The translations under genes and the position numbers were made by a program. A stretch of DNA of 64,000 bases from NCBI GenBank assembly GCA_016713325.1, contig JADJPJ010000089.1, forward strand, positions 1 through 64,000, written 5' to 3'. Below the pieces are notes generated by a model. The model saw nothing but the letters and a program-made list of their open reading frames with translations, was not told the origin of the DNA and searched no databases. Shown here one piece after another: positions 8,632 through 17,776 of the stretch. The DNA is from Candidatus Flexifilum affinis (lineage in GTDB: Bacteria; Chloroflexota; Anaerolineae; Aggregatilineales; Phototrophicaceae). The stretch's first letter is position 1. Each line of letters starts with the position of its first letter.

Positions 8632-9792
8632 CTATTCTGTGGAAGCCGGACTCAGCACACTGTTGATAATGTGAACGACGCCATTCGAGCCGACCAGATT
8701 GACCTTGATGAGCTGCGCATCATTCACGAAACCCTGCTCGGTCTGCGAGATGGTCAGCGGCTGACCTCCCAGTGCCTGAAGAGCGGGCGGTTCCTGCAGG
8801 AGCAGATCGGCTGCGCGATAGTCTCCCTCAACCATATGATTGCGCAGAGCGCCGGCCAGTTCCTCAGTACTGAGGTCGACGTCATCCATCACGAAATCGG
8901 CGGGCACAAACAGTGTGATAGGACCCGGCTCGGTCAGCACATCGGTCAGATCCGCCTGCTCCAGCGCGGCCAGGAACGGCGCAGCCAGTGGTTCGGTCTG
9001 CATCACTTCCAGGAGTGTGCCCGGCGCGGCCAGGGTGCCGTCGAGCAGGCGGATCTCCCAGTTGGGTGTCTCGTCTACCAGCAGTTGAGGATCGTCGGGG
9101 CTGCCGACGGCGACCAGAAGATACGAGGACGTATCGTTGGTATCGACCTCTGTCGCTTCAAGGATTGGCTCGCCCTCCCGCAGGACGTTGTAGTTGAAGA
9201 CGCGAGCATCGACCGGCAGGGTGTTCTGAATGTGCGACTCCGCCGTCGTTCGCGGGACGTTGGCCATGAAGATGACGTCGTCCCGCTGAAAATCGATGGT
9301 CTCATCGGCGGTCATGGCGTTGACGAAGGTGACCTGCGCCGTCGAGGGCAGCTCCGTATACATGACTTGAGGGACCACGGCGATGCCCAGGCCGCCATCC
9401 GCATCGCCAGTCGGTGGGACAATGCCCACCGTCACCCAGGTGTCCTGGGCGATCTCGAGGGTCGACTGGAGCGTGTTTTCGGTGGCGTTGTCGCCGGCAG
9501 CTATGTTGAGCGTATAGCTGCCGGTGGGCACATTGCGCCAGTCGCTGAACTCGGTGAACTGAAGGCCCTGTGCGACCTGCTCCTCGTTCAGTCGAACGTC
9601 CACTGCTGGGCCGTCGGGCGCGAAGTGGCCAAAACGCACGTACCCCTGTGCCTCGTGCTGGGGCACCTCGGTGATCTCAGGCGTTTGACCTGGCTGATCG
9701 GGCGTTATCTCGGGTGTCGCTTCCTGGGCGTAAATCGAAGGGGTGAGGAGAATGATGAGGACAAAGGCAGTCAGAAGCTTCGTGAGACGCAT
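8632..9792 (-). CDS. Secreted DUF4397-fasciclin (FAS1) protein
   Basis: Exported protein of 386 residues. A signal peptide (KLLTAFVLIILLTPSIYAQ) is followed by a Pro/Thr/Glu-rich linker with repeated TPEIT words. The middle (residues ~48-255) matches DUF4397, a surface beta domain: YVRFGHFAPDGPAVDVRLN, VPTGSYTLNI and VTFVNAMTADETIDF. The last ~130 residues are a FAS1 adhesion domain: LEVMQTEPLAAPFLAALEQA, PGPITLFVPADF, LRNHMVEGDYRAADLL and NGVVHIINSVLSP, with the conserved H near the end. FAS1 domains mediate cell-surface or matrix adhesion. No membrane anchor is seen, so the product is probably secreted or loosely bound. It appears to be a single-gene unit. Confidence 0.92.
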   Translation of the reverse strand: MRLTKLLTAFVLIILLTPSIYAQEATPEITPDQPGQTPEITEVPQHEAQGYVRFGHFAPDGPAVDVRLNEEQVAQGLQFTEFSDWRNVPTGSYTLNIAAGDNATENTLQSTLEIAQDTWVTVGIVPPTGDADGGLGIAVVPQVMYTELPSTAQVTFVNAMTADETIDFQRDDVIFMANVPRTTAESHIQNTLPVDARVFNYNVLREGEPILEATEVDTNDTSSYLLVAVGSPDDPQLLVDETPNWEIRLLDGTLAAPGTLLEVMQTEPLAAPFLAALEQADLTDVLTEPGPITLFVPADFVMDDVDLSTEELAGALRNHMVEGDYRAADLLLQEPPALQALGGQPLTISQTEQGFVNDAQLIKVNLVGSNGVVHIINSVLSPASTE

Positions 9793-9933
9793 TCTTGACT
9801 CCTGAAACTAAACCATCTTCTCCTCGCAATCGTATCATCCAGTCCAGTACAGACATCGTCTGTCCGGCCCATTTCGTTCTAGCACCGGGAGGCAGGCAAG
9901 AGCAGAACGGGTGGGGGAGGGGAGCGTAGGAAG

Positions 9934-9976
9934 AGCGCCTCTGCGCCAGACTCAGTGAGGCCGCCACAGAGGCGCT
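9934..9976 (-). terminator. Hairpin in the 9793-10097 gap
   Basis: Arms AGCGCCTCTG / CAGAGGCGCT surround a smaller CTCA-G-TGAG hairpin. It lies about 120 bp beyond the LacI-type gene stop and may end that transcript, but there is no clear T run. The rest of this ~305-bp gap shows nothing coding. Confidence 0.4.
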
Positions 9977-10097
9977 TGCGGGATCGACTCCCGTGACGAC
10001 ATGCATTTGAGACTGGATCGTCTATCTCTACCCAAAGCACCTGCCTCAAGGCGCGGAAGGTGTGTGCAGAAGAAAAGAGGCAACGATGGCTTACCGG

Positions 10098-11135
10098 TCA
10101 GGCGGAGTCGCGCACAACTAGGTGCGACTTCGCTTCAATGATACGCCGGGGCAACTCCTCGACACTGTCCATCCGCTCGAACAGCGCGGTCACCAAGCTG
10201 CGGCCCATCTCACGGGGATCCTGAGCGATGGTTGTCAGCATAGGGCGCACGATCCGCGCCTCAGGAATGTCGTCAAACCCTAAGACGGCAACGTCGTCCG
10301 GGATTCGCACACCGCTCTCTTGCAGAGTCAAGACCAGCCCGATTGCCATCAGATCGTTGATGGCATAGATAGCGCGAGGGAGTCGTTCCAGGGCCAGGTA
10401 CTGCCGGGCCGCATCGACGCCGCTTTCCAGCGTGAAGTCGCCTTTTACCAGGAAACGCTCATCGAAGGTGATGCCAGACTCGTCAAGCGCCCTCAGGAAG
10501 CCTCGGAATCGCCGCGCACCGGGCCTGAGGTTGTCCGTCACGCCGAGGAAGCCAAAGTCGCGGTAGCCGCGCTCGGCGATCATCCAGCAAATTGCCTCGT
10601 ACGAGGCCCTTTCGTCGTCGACATAGATCACGTCGACCAGCGGGTGGTTGACATGGGGGCCAAGGACGGCGACCGGCGTCTGCGACGGGCTGAAATACTT
10701 GTCGATGTCCTCCGGCGTCAGGTGGTAGGGCGACATCAGGACACCGTCGACCGGGCGTCGCGACACGACTTCGCAGAAGTGGATCTCGTTCTCGTGTAAA
10801 TGATCGCTGTTAAAGATCAGCACTTCGAACTTGCGCTGGTGCGCCATGTCCTGCACGGCGCGCGCGACAGGATGGTAAAAGGCATTGGACAGGTCGGCAA
10901 TCATCAGCGCGATGGTCTGAGTGCGTTGGGTGCGAAGACTGCGTGCCAGGATATTCGGCCGGTAGCCAAGCTCCTCGATCGCCGCCATGACGCGCTGCCG
11001 TGTCTCGTCACTGATCTGTACTGAAGTGTTGTTGTCGTTGAGTACTCGAGACACCGTCGGCTGGGAAACTCCCGCCAGTCTGGCGACATCGTACATTGTA
11101 GGCATCTTCTGCCGGGCCGCAGATTTCTTCGCCAT
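10098..11135 (-). CDS. LacI-family transcriptional regulator
   Basis: A 345-residue LacI/GalR repressor. The N-terminal HTH is typical (TMYDVARLAGVSQPTVSRVL, then a hinge with RPNILARSLRTQRT). A periplasmic-binding-protein-like effector domain follows, with the family markers GFDDIPEARIVRPMLTTIAQ and RDFGFLGVTDNLRPGARRF. AAGGA lies just upstream of the ATG at 11135. The gene is divergent from the arabinofuranosidase gene and probably represses the GH43 genes in response to arabinose or an oligosaccharide. Candidate operators are the CGAATAC-type palindromes at 11335-11350 and 14284-14303. Family is certain; the ligand is inferred from neighbours. Confidence 0.93.
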   Translation of the reverse strand: MAKKSAARQKMPTMYDVARLAGVSQPTVSRVLNDNNTSVQISDETRQRVMAAIEELGYRPNILARSLRTQRTQTIALMIADLSNAFYHPVARAVQDMAHQRKFEVLIFNSDHLHENEIHFCEVVSRRPVDGVLMSPYHLTPEDIDKYFSPSQTPVAVLGPHVNHPLVDVIYVDDERASYEAICWMIAERGYRDFGFLGVTDNLRPGARRFRGFLRALDESGITFDERFLVKGDFTLESGVDAARQYLALERLPRAIYAINDLMAIGLVLTLQESGVRIPDDVAVLGFDDIPEARIVRPMLTTIAQDPREMGRSLVTALFERMDSVEELPRRIIEAKSHLVVRDSA

Positions 11136-11292
11136 CGAACATCCTTGTCTTCGCCTGGAAGCTTGGCAAACGGAAAAACCGCGTCATTGCTGGTGACGCG
11201 AGATGACATACAACTGGCAGAGCAGGAATAGCGTCCATTATGCCACTACTTCACACTGCCAAGCTGACTTCACAGGACCAGTTTTGATCTGT

Positions 11293-11350
11293 TTGACAGC
11301 TTTCCATGTCTAGGTTCTAATCGGCGAGAGCATACGAATACATGCATTCG
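11293..11350 (+). promoter_or_regulatory. Sigma-70-type promoter and overlapping LacI-type operator
   Basis: TTGACA at 11293-11298 and TCTAAT at 11316-11321 with 17-bp spacing. An imperfect palindrome CGAATACA/TGCATTCG (11335-11350, 7 of 8 positions symmetrical) sits where transcription would start. It faces right, towards the permease remnant and the arabinofuranosidase. The same promoter hexamers and spacing recur at 35220-35248. Confidence 0.6.
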
Positions 11351-11395
11351 GTTACATTATGTCACTATGTGGGAGGTCAGGCGAATCGAAAACTG

Positions 11396-11584
11396 AGTGC
11401 GGTCAACGTGACGCTGATCCCGAACGCTCTGCTTGTGCGCGACCTGAAGTGGTTGGACACGTTCAACGCGCTGATCTTCCCCGGCGCGGCCCACATTTTT
11501 GGAGTGTTTCTTCTGCTCCATTTCTTCATGCAGATTCCCGCCGAACTGGAAGAGGCGGCCGTCCTCAGGGGCGCACTCAGGTGA
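11396..11584 (+). pseudogene. Remnant of a sugar ABC transporter permease (MalG-like)
   Basis: About 60 codons match the middle of a MalG/CUT1-type inner membrane permease: [40 protein letters not shown] and [18 protein letters not shown]. The last stretch is the EAA loop that contacts the ATPase. The N-terminal helices and everything after the EAA loop are absent, and the frame ends at 11584. A full permease has about 280 residues. The fragment lies directly downstream of a good promoter and 85 bp before the arabinofuranosidase gene, so an intact importer probably once stood here. No function is expected. Confidence 0.8.
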
Positions 11585-11669
11585 GCCCCTATCGTTAGTC
11601 GTCGTGACAGGGCCGCTGGCCTGCCCCTCGACAGTCGGGCAGGCAATGCCGTGTAGACAGGAAGTCATT

Positions 11670-13175
11670 ATGAGAAAGCTCCCACGGTACATCCTTGTTC
11701 TGTTCGCTCTGCTATCGTTAGTTCTTGTGCTTCCGGAAGTGGGGGCTCAGTCGGATGCGCCGCCGCCGTGGACGTTCCGGAACCCGCTCAACACGAATGG
11801 CGGCGCCGACCCCTGGCTGACCTACTACGAGGGCAACTACTATCTGGCGACCACCACCTGGTCGTCCACGCTGGTCATGCGCCGCTCGCCGACGCTGGCC
11901 GGATTGAAGACGGCTGAGCCGGTTGAGATCTATCATGAGACCGACCCCTCGCGCTGCTGCAACATGTGGGCACCGGAGTTTCATCTGCTGACCGCACCGG
12001 ATGGCACGCAGCACTGGTACTTCTACTACTCGGCCGGGCGGGCGATCACCCTGGACTTCCAGCGCACGCATGTCCTGGAGAGCGTGGGGACAGATCCCAT
12101 GGGACCCTACACCTACAAGGGGCGTGTCCAGTTTCCGGGTACAGACTACTGGATGATCGACAGCAGCGTCCTGCATCTCGACGGGCAGACCTATTTTCTG
12201 TTCTCGTCGTGGGTGGAAGGGCTGCAATCCCTGTTGATCGCACCCATGACTGATCCCTGGACGCTGAGCTCGCCCGGCGTGGTGATTTCGCAACCTGAAC
12301 ACCCCTGGGAGCGGATGGGCGGAAATGTCAACGAAGGGCCGGTCGCCCTGCATCATGGTGACGACACCTTCATCGTCTACAGCGCCAGCGCGTGCGCCAC
12401 GCCGGATTACAAGCTGGGTCTGCTGCGCTTTGCCGGTGGTGACCCGCTCGATCCTGAGTCCTGGGTGAAGCACCCGGAACCGGTCTTCGTGCGCTCCGAC
12501 GAAAACGGGGTCTTCGGACCCGGCCACAACGGGTTCTTCCAGTCGCCGGACGGCACGCAGGATTGGATTGTCTACCATGCCAACGACTCGGAGGATTATG
12601 CCTGCGATGGCACGCGCACGACTCGCGCCCAGCCGTTCATCTGGAACGAAGACGGCATGCCGAACTTCGGAGAAGCGCTGTCGCTTGAAACGGCGATCGA
12701 ACTGCCATCAGGAGATACGGGCGAAGATGTCGAACTGCCGCCGCTGGAGGTGGTTCACATCGAATCGTTCAGCCGGCCGGGTTATTTCCTGCGCCACTCT
12801 GCGTACCAGATCAAGACCGTTGTCCAACCACGCCCCATCGCCGATTCGATGTTCGTCCTTGTCCCCGGTCTGGCCGACCCGACCGCGGTCTCCATTGAGT
12901 CGGTCAATTTCCCCACGTACTACATTCGGCAGCGCGACAACGTCCTCTACATCGAGACGGACGATCGGACGGATCAGTTCGCCGGGGATGCGACATGGTG
13001 GGTCAGACATGCGGTGGCTGAAGGTGCTGAGGGCGGCGAGTGGATCTCCCTGGAATCGTACAGCCGGCCGGGACGCATGGTCGGCCGAATGTTGGGGGTC
13101 ACTGTGCTGGTGGAAATGAGCGAAGCGACCCTTGCCGCGCGTGAGGATGCAACCTTCCGCATCGTGCGTCCATAG
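11670..13175 (+). CDS. Secreted GH43 alpha-L-arabinofuranosidase with AbfB (CBM42) domain
   Basis: Exported glycosidase of 501 residues. The signal peptide is KLPRYILVLFALLSLVLVLP. The five-bladed GH43 propeller shows the three expected acids: the general base in GGADPWLTYY (~D47), the pKa modulator in WMIDSSVLHL (~D164) and the general acid in NVNEGPVAL (~E221). From about residue 370 an AbfB-type arabinose-binding domain follows (VVHIESFSRPGYFLRHSAYQ, then SRPGRMVGR). The ATG at 11670 has AGGAAG upstream and begins at the signal peptide; the frame is open further 5' but that part overlaps the permease remnant. It should release arabinose from arabinan or arabinoxylan outside the cell. The GH43 subfamily is not assigned. 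Confidence 0.92.
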   Translation: MRKLPRYILVLFALLSLVLVLPEVGAQSDAPPPWTFRNPLNTNGGADPWLTYYEGNYYLATTTWSSTLVMRRSPTLAGLKTAEPVEIYHETDPSRCCNMWAPEFHLLTAPDGTQHWYFYYSAGRAITLDFQRTHVLESVGTDPMGPYTYKGRVQFPGTDYWMIDSSVLHLDGQTYFLFSSWVEGLQSLLIAPMTDPWTLSSPGVVISQPEHPWERMGGNVNEGPVALHHGDDTFIVYSASACATPDYKLGLLRFAGGDPLDPESWVKHPEPVFVRSDENGVFGPGHNGFFQSPDGTQDWIVYHANDSEDYACDGTRTTRAQPFIWNEDGMPNFGEALSLETAIELPSGDTGEDVELPPLEVVHIESFSRPGYFLRHSAYQIKTVVQPRPIADSMFVLVPGLADPTAVSIESVNFPTYYIRQRDNVLYIETDDRTDQFAGDATWWVRHAVAEGAEGGEWISLESYSRPGRMVGRMLGVTVLVEMSEATLAAREDATFRIVRP

Positions 13176-13226
13176 AGTGTCGTGTAGGGGCGTGGCATGC
13201 TGAACCTGCGCCATGCCCCTGAAGGT

Positions 13227-14258
13227 TCATAGAACCGAGGGCCAGCCTTCGTCATCCCACTGCAAAAGGCTGATCCGCAGCGTTGGCGTTCCGTTTCTTT
13301 CCGCGTCGTAGGCGTGGTACACCAGATAATCCGTATCGTTCTCGCGCAGCACGGAACAGTGACCGGGGCCCTTCCAGCGGTCGTCGGGGAATGTGACCTG
13401 CGTGCCGCCGCCGCGAAGCATTTCCACGCCATCGCGGTCCACGTATGGCCCAGTCACCGTTTCCGAACGCCCGACCATGACGCGATAGGTGCTGTCCACG
13501 CCGCGGCAGCAGAAGTCGAACGAGACGAACAGGTAGTAGAAGTCGCCCCTGCGAACGATGAACGGCGCCTCGACCGAATTGGAGTTCACGAGACGAAACG
13601 CCAGCGGATACAACGTCTCGTCCTCGCTGGAGAGCTTGCCGGTCTCAAGATCCAGGCGACGCATCTTGATCCCCGACCAGAAGCTGCCAAAGCTCATCCA
13701 GGGCACGCCATCCTCGTCAAGAATGATGTTGGGATCAATGCAGTTATGGGTGTCGCTGCGCTGGGAGTCGATGACCAGCCCCTGATCGACCCACTCGAAG
13801 CCGTCGTCGTCGCTGTTCAGGGTCGTGTTGGTCGCCAGTCCGATCGCCGAGCGGTTGCTGCCAAAAGTGGAGACGGAATAGTAGAGATGGTATTTGCCAT
13901 TGAAGTAGGCAATATCCGGCGCCCAGGGGTTTTCCGTTCCGGGGATCGCTTCCGCTGCCCAGGGTGGGAGAAAACGGTGCACCGTCGTCGGATACGGCGT
14001 CTTCCACTCGACCAGATCGACCGATCGACGAACCGGGATATTGACGCCGGTGCAGAAGAGGTAGTATGCATCCTCTCCGCGAATGATCACCGGGTCGTGA
14101 ATAGGCGCGATGCTGCCCGTGACTTCAAATGGGGCAGCGGGTGGCGCAACGAGGGTCGTTCCGTCCTGGGCCAGGAAGAAGTGGCGATTCAAACTCATGC
14201 CTGCACCCATGATCAGGCTCCTGTGAAGGAATTCGCGGCGAGTAATGGTCGTTGACAC
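13227..14258 (-). CDS. abnA: GH43 arabinan endo-1,5-alpha-L-arabinosidase-like protein
   Basis: A 343-residue GH43 enzyme that matches bacterial endo-arabinanases. Acid residues are in APIHDPVIIRG (base), HNCIDPNIILDEDG (modulator) and NSVEAPFIVRRG (acid). The arabinanase hallmark SFDFCCRG is followed by STYRVMVGRSETVTGPY. The N-terminus TTITRREFLHRSLIMGAGM looks like a twin-arginine signal, although the usual second half is short. It converges with the arabinofuranosidase gene (52-bp gap). An inverted repeat GAATACG-N6-CGTATTC lies 26 bp upstream of the start. It would cut the arabinan backbone into oligomers that the neighbouring GH43 can finish. Confidence 0.9.
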   Translation of the reverse strand: MSTTITRREFLHRSLIMGAGMSLNRHFFLAQDGTTLVAPPAAPFEVTGSIAPIHDPVIIRGEDAYYLFCTGVNIPVRRSVDLVEWKTPYPTTVHRFLPPWAAEAIPGTENPWAPDIAYFNGKYHLYYSVSTFGSNRSAIGLATNTTLNSDDDGFEWVDQGLVIDSQRSDTHNCIDPNIILDEDGVPWMSFGSFWSGIKMRRLDLETGKLSSEDETLYPLAFRLVNSNSVEAPFIVRRGDFYYLFVSFDFCCRGVDSTYRVMVGRSETVTGPYVDRDGVEMLRGGGTQVTFPDDRWKGPGHCSVLRENDTDYLVYHAYDAERNGTPTLRISLLQWDDEGWPSVL

Positions 14259-14283
14259 GGGTCAACTCCTATAGCTTGAAATC

Positions 14284-14303
14284 GAATACGGTTAATCGTA
14301 TTC
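14284..14303. promoter_or_regulatory. Inverted repeat operator candidate upstream of the arabinanase
   Basis: Perfect 7-bp arms GAATACG-N6-CGTATTC, 26 bp before the arabinanase start. It shares the word CGAATAC with the palindrome at 11335-11350, which supports a common regulator, probably the LacI-type protein at 10098-11135. Confidence 0.55.
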
Positions 14304-14410
14304 AGAAGATTGTACGCGGTTCTTGCATTCACGGCCAGACGCCAGGTTGGCGCGAAGAGGAATTCTCTTATAATCGCTGTTCGCTGACATCACAACACCA
14401 AGGATGCCCT

Positions 14411-15018
14411 ATGCCTGCCTGGACAACTCTCACCCTTCAGCTCCAGCAGATCGATGACCTGTTCACCGCACCGCAGGTGACGCCGTTTCATGCTGGCTAT
14501 CATGCACTTTCGGGAATGGATCAGCTTGTCGCCGCGCTCGATGGCCAGCCCCTGGGCGATCTCGCCGTGTTGTTCTCCAACTGCCAGCTTCCGCGGCCAG
14601 GATCGAGCCGCGTGAAGTGCAGGAGGCCATCGAACGCTACTGTGACGTGATGATCGGCATTTCGCGAACGGCACTGGAGGCCAGGAGGCATACCATCCGC
14701 CGCAATCTGCGAATTGGCGTCCTGATACTGGCCATTTCGCTTGGCGTGGGCGCCGGTCTGGCCAATGCCGAGTTCCTCTCGCCAGGACTGCGCGGCCTGC
14801 TAGCCAACGCCGTCAGCATTCTGGGGACGGTCGCTCTGTGGACGCCGGTCGACAACCTGCTGTTTGGCCTGCCTCCGCTGGCCCGTGCCGTACGCATCTA
14901 TGAGGCCATCAAAGCACTTGCTATTGAACTGCGCTTTACCCAGGACCAGAGTCGAATGCTGTTACTTAATGCAGAGAGCCGTGATCGCCCGATCACGGCT
15001 CTCCCAATGCGGCCTTAG
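14411..15018 (+). CDS. Small membrane protein of unknown function, frameshifted
   Basis: About 202 residues when repaired. The first frame from ATG 14411 gives PAWTTLTLQLQQIDDLFTAP and GDLAVLFS. The second frame continues ARIEPREVQEAIERYCDVMI and RIGVLILAISLGVGAGLANA, then a second hydrophobic stretch and IKALAIELRFTQDQSRML. Adding one C after 14577-14578 joins them as LFSQLPASAARIEPREV. The N-terminal half is soluble and mixed, and the C-terminal half has two membrane helices. I do not recognise the family. Both halves stand alone as ORFs only because of the shift, so an indel error or recent decay is likely. Confidence 0.6.
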
Positions 15019-15045
15019 TGCATATGGCTCAAAGGTGAGCGGCGT

Positions 15046-15474
15046 CTATTTCGAGAGCTGGCCCCGCACCGCTCCTGCCGGGAAGGCGGCATTGTGAACA
15101 TTGACGTAGAACGCTTCGGGGTTTTGGCGAATTTCTTTGATGAGATCTTCGCTGACACCCGTGATGCAGCCGCTGGAACTGCCACTGGTGGGCGCGGTCA
15201 GGCCGACCACCACAGGGCCTGGTACGCCAGCGGCCCCACGATGAATGTGGGCTGCCGTTGCCGGAGCAATGTCAGAGACATTCAGTTCGAAACATACTTC
15301 ATTCTGTCCCTGATTCAGTGTGATATACGCAGTTCCACTCCCGTCGGGATCTCCTGGTCCGGGCGCTTCCGCGGCGCCGGACATCGTCGCTGACAGCGGA
15401 CGGCCGCCTGCCAGTGCAGCGGTCAGCGTCAGCATCAGCAGGGCCAGCAAAAACAGAACCACAAGCTTCTTCAC
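15046..15474 (-). CDS. Secreted CHRD-domain protein
   Basis: Exported CHRD (chordin-like) domain protein of about 142 residues. A signal peptide KKLVVLFLLALLMLTLTAAL leads into LSATMSGAAEAPGPGDPDGS, CFELNVSDIAPATAAHIHRG and FYVNVHNAAFPAGAVRGQL, the standard CHRD pattern with its conserved His residues. Start choice: a strong GGGGAGG ends directly at an ATG (15480), leaving no spacing, whereas the GTG at 15474 is 6 nt away and is favoured. Bacterial CHRD proteins are exported with unknown roles. The AT-rich 280-bp gap to the next gene probably holds promoters for both directions. Confidence 0.9.
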   Translation of the reverse strand: MKKLVVLFLLALLMLTLTAALAGGRPLSATMSGAAEAPGPGDPDGSGTAYITLNQGQNEVCFELNVSDIAPATAAHIHRGAAGVPGPVVVGLTAPTSGSSSGCITGVSEDLIKEIRQNPEAFYVNVHNAAFPAGAVRGQLSK

Positions 15475-15754
15475 CTTCATCCTCCCCACTTGTCACAGAC
15501 GAACTTCGCAGTGCATTCGGCGATGAAAGTAATTGCATTATAAGGGAAATCTTGTAACCTCTCGCGCCGACCTTTTTTGCTCATGGTTCAAGCTGTGCAG
15601 TTCATGAATTTTCCGTGAAATCATAACTTAACAGTCGAGTTATCCATTTCAACATCTTTCCATTGAAATAATTCATCGCTATGATGTGAACAGCAGATCG
15701 CAGTGTTTGACAATCTATTCCTCTTGGAACTCTGCGACTTCAGGAGATACTTCA

Positions 15755-17776
15755 ATGCAGCGCATCATCGCACCGGCCATTTCCATGATGAACCGGCTCA
15801 AATATCTACAGAAATTCCTGCTTATTAGTATCTTGTTCGCGATCCCGCTCGTCATTGTCATGAGCCAGTATCTGACGAACGTGGATCATGACATCCGCTT
15901 CAGCGCCAAAGAACAACTGGGTCTGGAATATAACGCGCCGCTGATCGATCTGCTGACCCTGGTGCAGCGTCACTCCGCGTTGACCAGCGCCTCACTCAGC
16001 GGCGCGACAGGTTACGGCCAGGAACTGCGCCAGGTAGAGCAGGCGATTGAGGCTCAGATCGGCGTTGCGGACGCCGTTGACGCGGAACTTGGTGCCGATC
16101 TGCAAGCGACGACCGCCTGGGCCGAGATCAAGGATGCCTGGCAGACTCTGCGCACGGCGGTTCCCGGTCTGACCGCCGCCGCGAGCATAGAACGTCACGT
16201 GGCTCTGAGCCAGCAGATTCGCGCCCTGGTGACCCTGGTCGGCAACACCTCCAACCTCATCCTCGACCCGGACATCGACAGCTACTACCTGATGAACAGC
16301 GTTATCACCACGCTGCCGCTGACGATCGATTACTTCAGCCAGCTCAGAAGCTACGGCGTATCCGCACTGGCTTCCGGGGTCGTCAGCCCGTCCGACGCAA
16401 CTCGCCTGACGATCCTGTCCGGCCTGGCCGACTCTGCGCTTCTGTCGAACATCCGATCGTATGCCTACTCCTTCGAGCAGAATCCGTCACTGGAAATTCG
16501 CTTGGGCGGTCCGAGCTCCAGTAACACAGAGGCGTTGAATGGGTCTCTGTATTTGCTTACGAGTACCCTGCTTGATCCTGACGCCAATGAACTTGCGGCC
16601 TTCACCCCGGAAGCGCTGGAGACCTTCTTTGCCACAGCCAGTGAGGCGATCGACACCAGCTTCGCCCTCTATCACCAGGTCTCGCAGTCGCTCGATGGGC
16701 TCTTGCAGAAGCGTATCGACGATTTCGCGCGCGGGCGGACGATTGTCGTCGTGGTCACCCTGGTCACACTGGCCCTGACCGCTTACGTCTTCACCGGTTT
16801 CTATCTGTCGGTCAAGAAGACCATTGCCGCGCTCAGCCGTGCTTCCGAGCAGATCATCGCCAGCAAGGTGACCGGCGATCTGGTGCTGGAAAGTCGTGAC
16901 GAACTGGCAGCAGCAGCCGTCGCCTTCAACAACGTGGCCAAGAACCTGGACCTGGCGCGCCGTGAAGCCGTCGAAGCCGCCCGCATGAAGGACTTGTTCC
17001 TGGCGACGATGAGCCACGAACTGCGCACCCCGCTCAACGCCATGATCGGCTTCCTGCATCTGATGTTATACAGTGGACAGATGGACGACGACAACAATCA
17101 TATGGCGGAACGCTCTCTGGCCAATGCACACCGCCTGCTGACGCTGATCAACAATATCCTCGACCTGTCGCGCATTTCGACCGGCGGCCTGGAAATTGTC
17201 CCCGGCGATATGTCCCCGCGCTACGTTGCAGCCGGGTTGTACAACGACTTGAAGCCGCTGGCGCGCGAGAAGGATCTGCAATTCGAACTGGAAGTGGATC
17301 CGACACTGCCCGACACTATCAACCAGGACGAGACACGCGTCTCGCAGATTGTGACCAATCTGGTCAGCAATGCTATCAAATTCACGGAAAAAGGGTCTAT
17401 CGTCCTGGCTTTCAAGCGCCGTGATGACCGCTTCATCATCAGCGTCAGCGACACCGGCGTCGGCATCCCGCAGTCCAAACAGCACCTCATTTTCGATGAC
17501 TTCTTCCAGGTCGATAGCACCTCGACGCGCGCGCAGCAAGGCGCCGGCCTGGGCCTGGCGATCGTGAGGCGTCTGGTGCTGCTGATGAAGGGGTCGATCA
17601 ATCTGGTCAGTGAAGTCGAGCAAGGCAGCACTTTCACCGTGGAGCTCCCGCTCGATCTGCCGCGCTACGAACCCGGCGATCGTCGCAGACAGGCGGAGCA
17701 CATCTTCGCCAAGAGCCTGGCAGGGGGCAACGGCCAGTTCGAGTCGGCAGCGCCGATGAAGACAGGGGGTGCGTAA
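15755..17776 (+). CDS. Membrane sensor histidine kinase
   Basis: A 673-residue kinase. A first membrane helix (KFLLISILFAIPLVIVMSQY) and a second near residue 330 (IVVVVTLVTLALTAYVFTGF) flank a ~290-residue helical periplasmic sensor region. A HAMP-like linker follows, then HisKA with MSHELRTPLNAMIGF (phospho-His ~420) and HATPase_c with NLVSNAIKFT (~533), DTGVGIP and GAGLGLAIV. It lacks its own receiver; two stand-alone receivers follow, the first overlapping its stop codon by one base. The ATG at 15755 has AGGAGA 8 nt upstream and is preferred over 15686. The stimulus is unknown. Confidence 0.94.
   Translation: MQRIIAPAISMMNRLKYLQKFLLISILFAIPLVIVMSQYLTNVDHDIRFSAKEQLGLEYNAPLIDLLTLVQRHSALTSASLSGATGYGQELRQVEQAIEAQIGVADAVDAELGADLQATTAWAEIKDAWQTLRTAVPGLTAAASIERHVALSQQIRALVTLVGNTSNLILDPDIDSYYLMNSVITTLPLTIDYFSQLRSYGVSALASGVVSPSDATRLTILSGLADSALLSNIRSYAYSFEQNPSLEIRLGGPSSSNTEALNGSLYLLTSTLLDPDANELAAFTPEALETFFATASEAIDTSFALYHQVSQSLDGLLQKRIDDFARGRTIVVVVTLVTLALTAYVFTGFYLSVKKTIAALSRASEQIIASKVTGDLVLESRDELAAAAVAFNNVAKNLDLARREAVEAARMKDLFLATMSHELRTPLNAMIGFLHLMLYSGQMDDDNNHMAERSLANAHRLLTLINNILDLSRISTGGLEIVPGDMSPRYVAAGLYNDLKPLAREKDLQFELEVDPTLPDTINQDETRVSQIVTNLVSNAIKFTEKGSIVLAFKRRDDRFIISVSDTGVGIPQSKQHLIFDDFFQVDSTSTRAQQGAGLGLAIVRRLVLLMKGSINLVSEVEQGSTFTVELPLDLPRYEPGDRRRQAEHIFAKSLAGGNGQFESAAPMKTGGA

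Noticed and set aside
11499..11669. N-terminal extension of the arabinofuranosidase
   Set aside because: This part overlaps the permease remnant, is rich in Cys/Arg/Pro, and the ATG at 11670 has a ribosome-binding site and starts the signal peptide.
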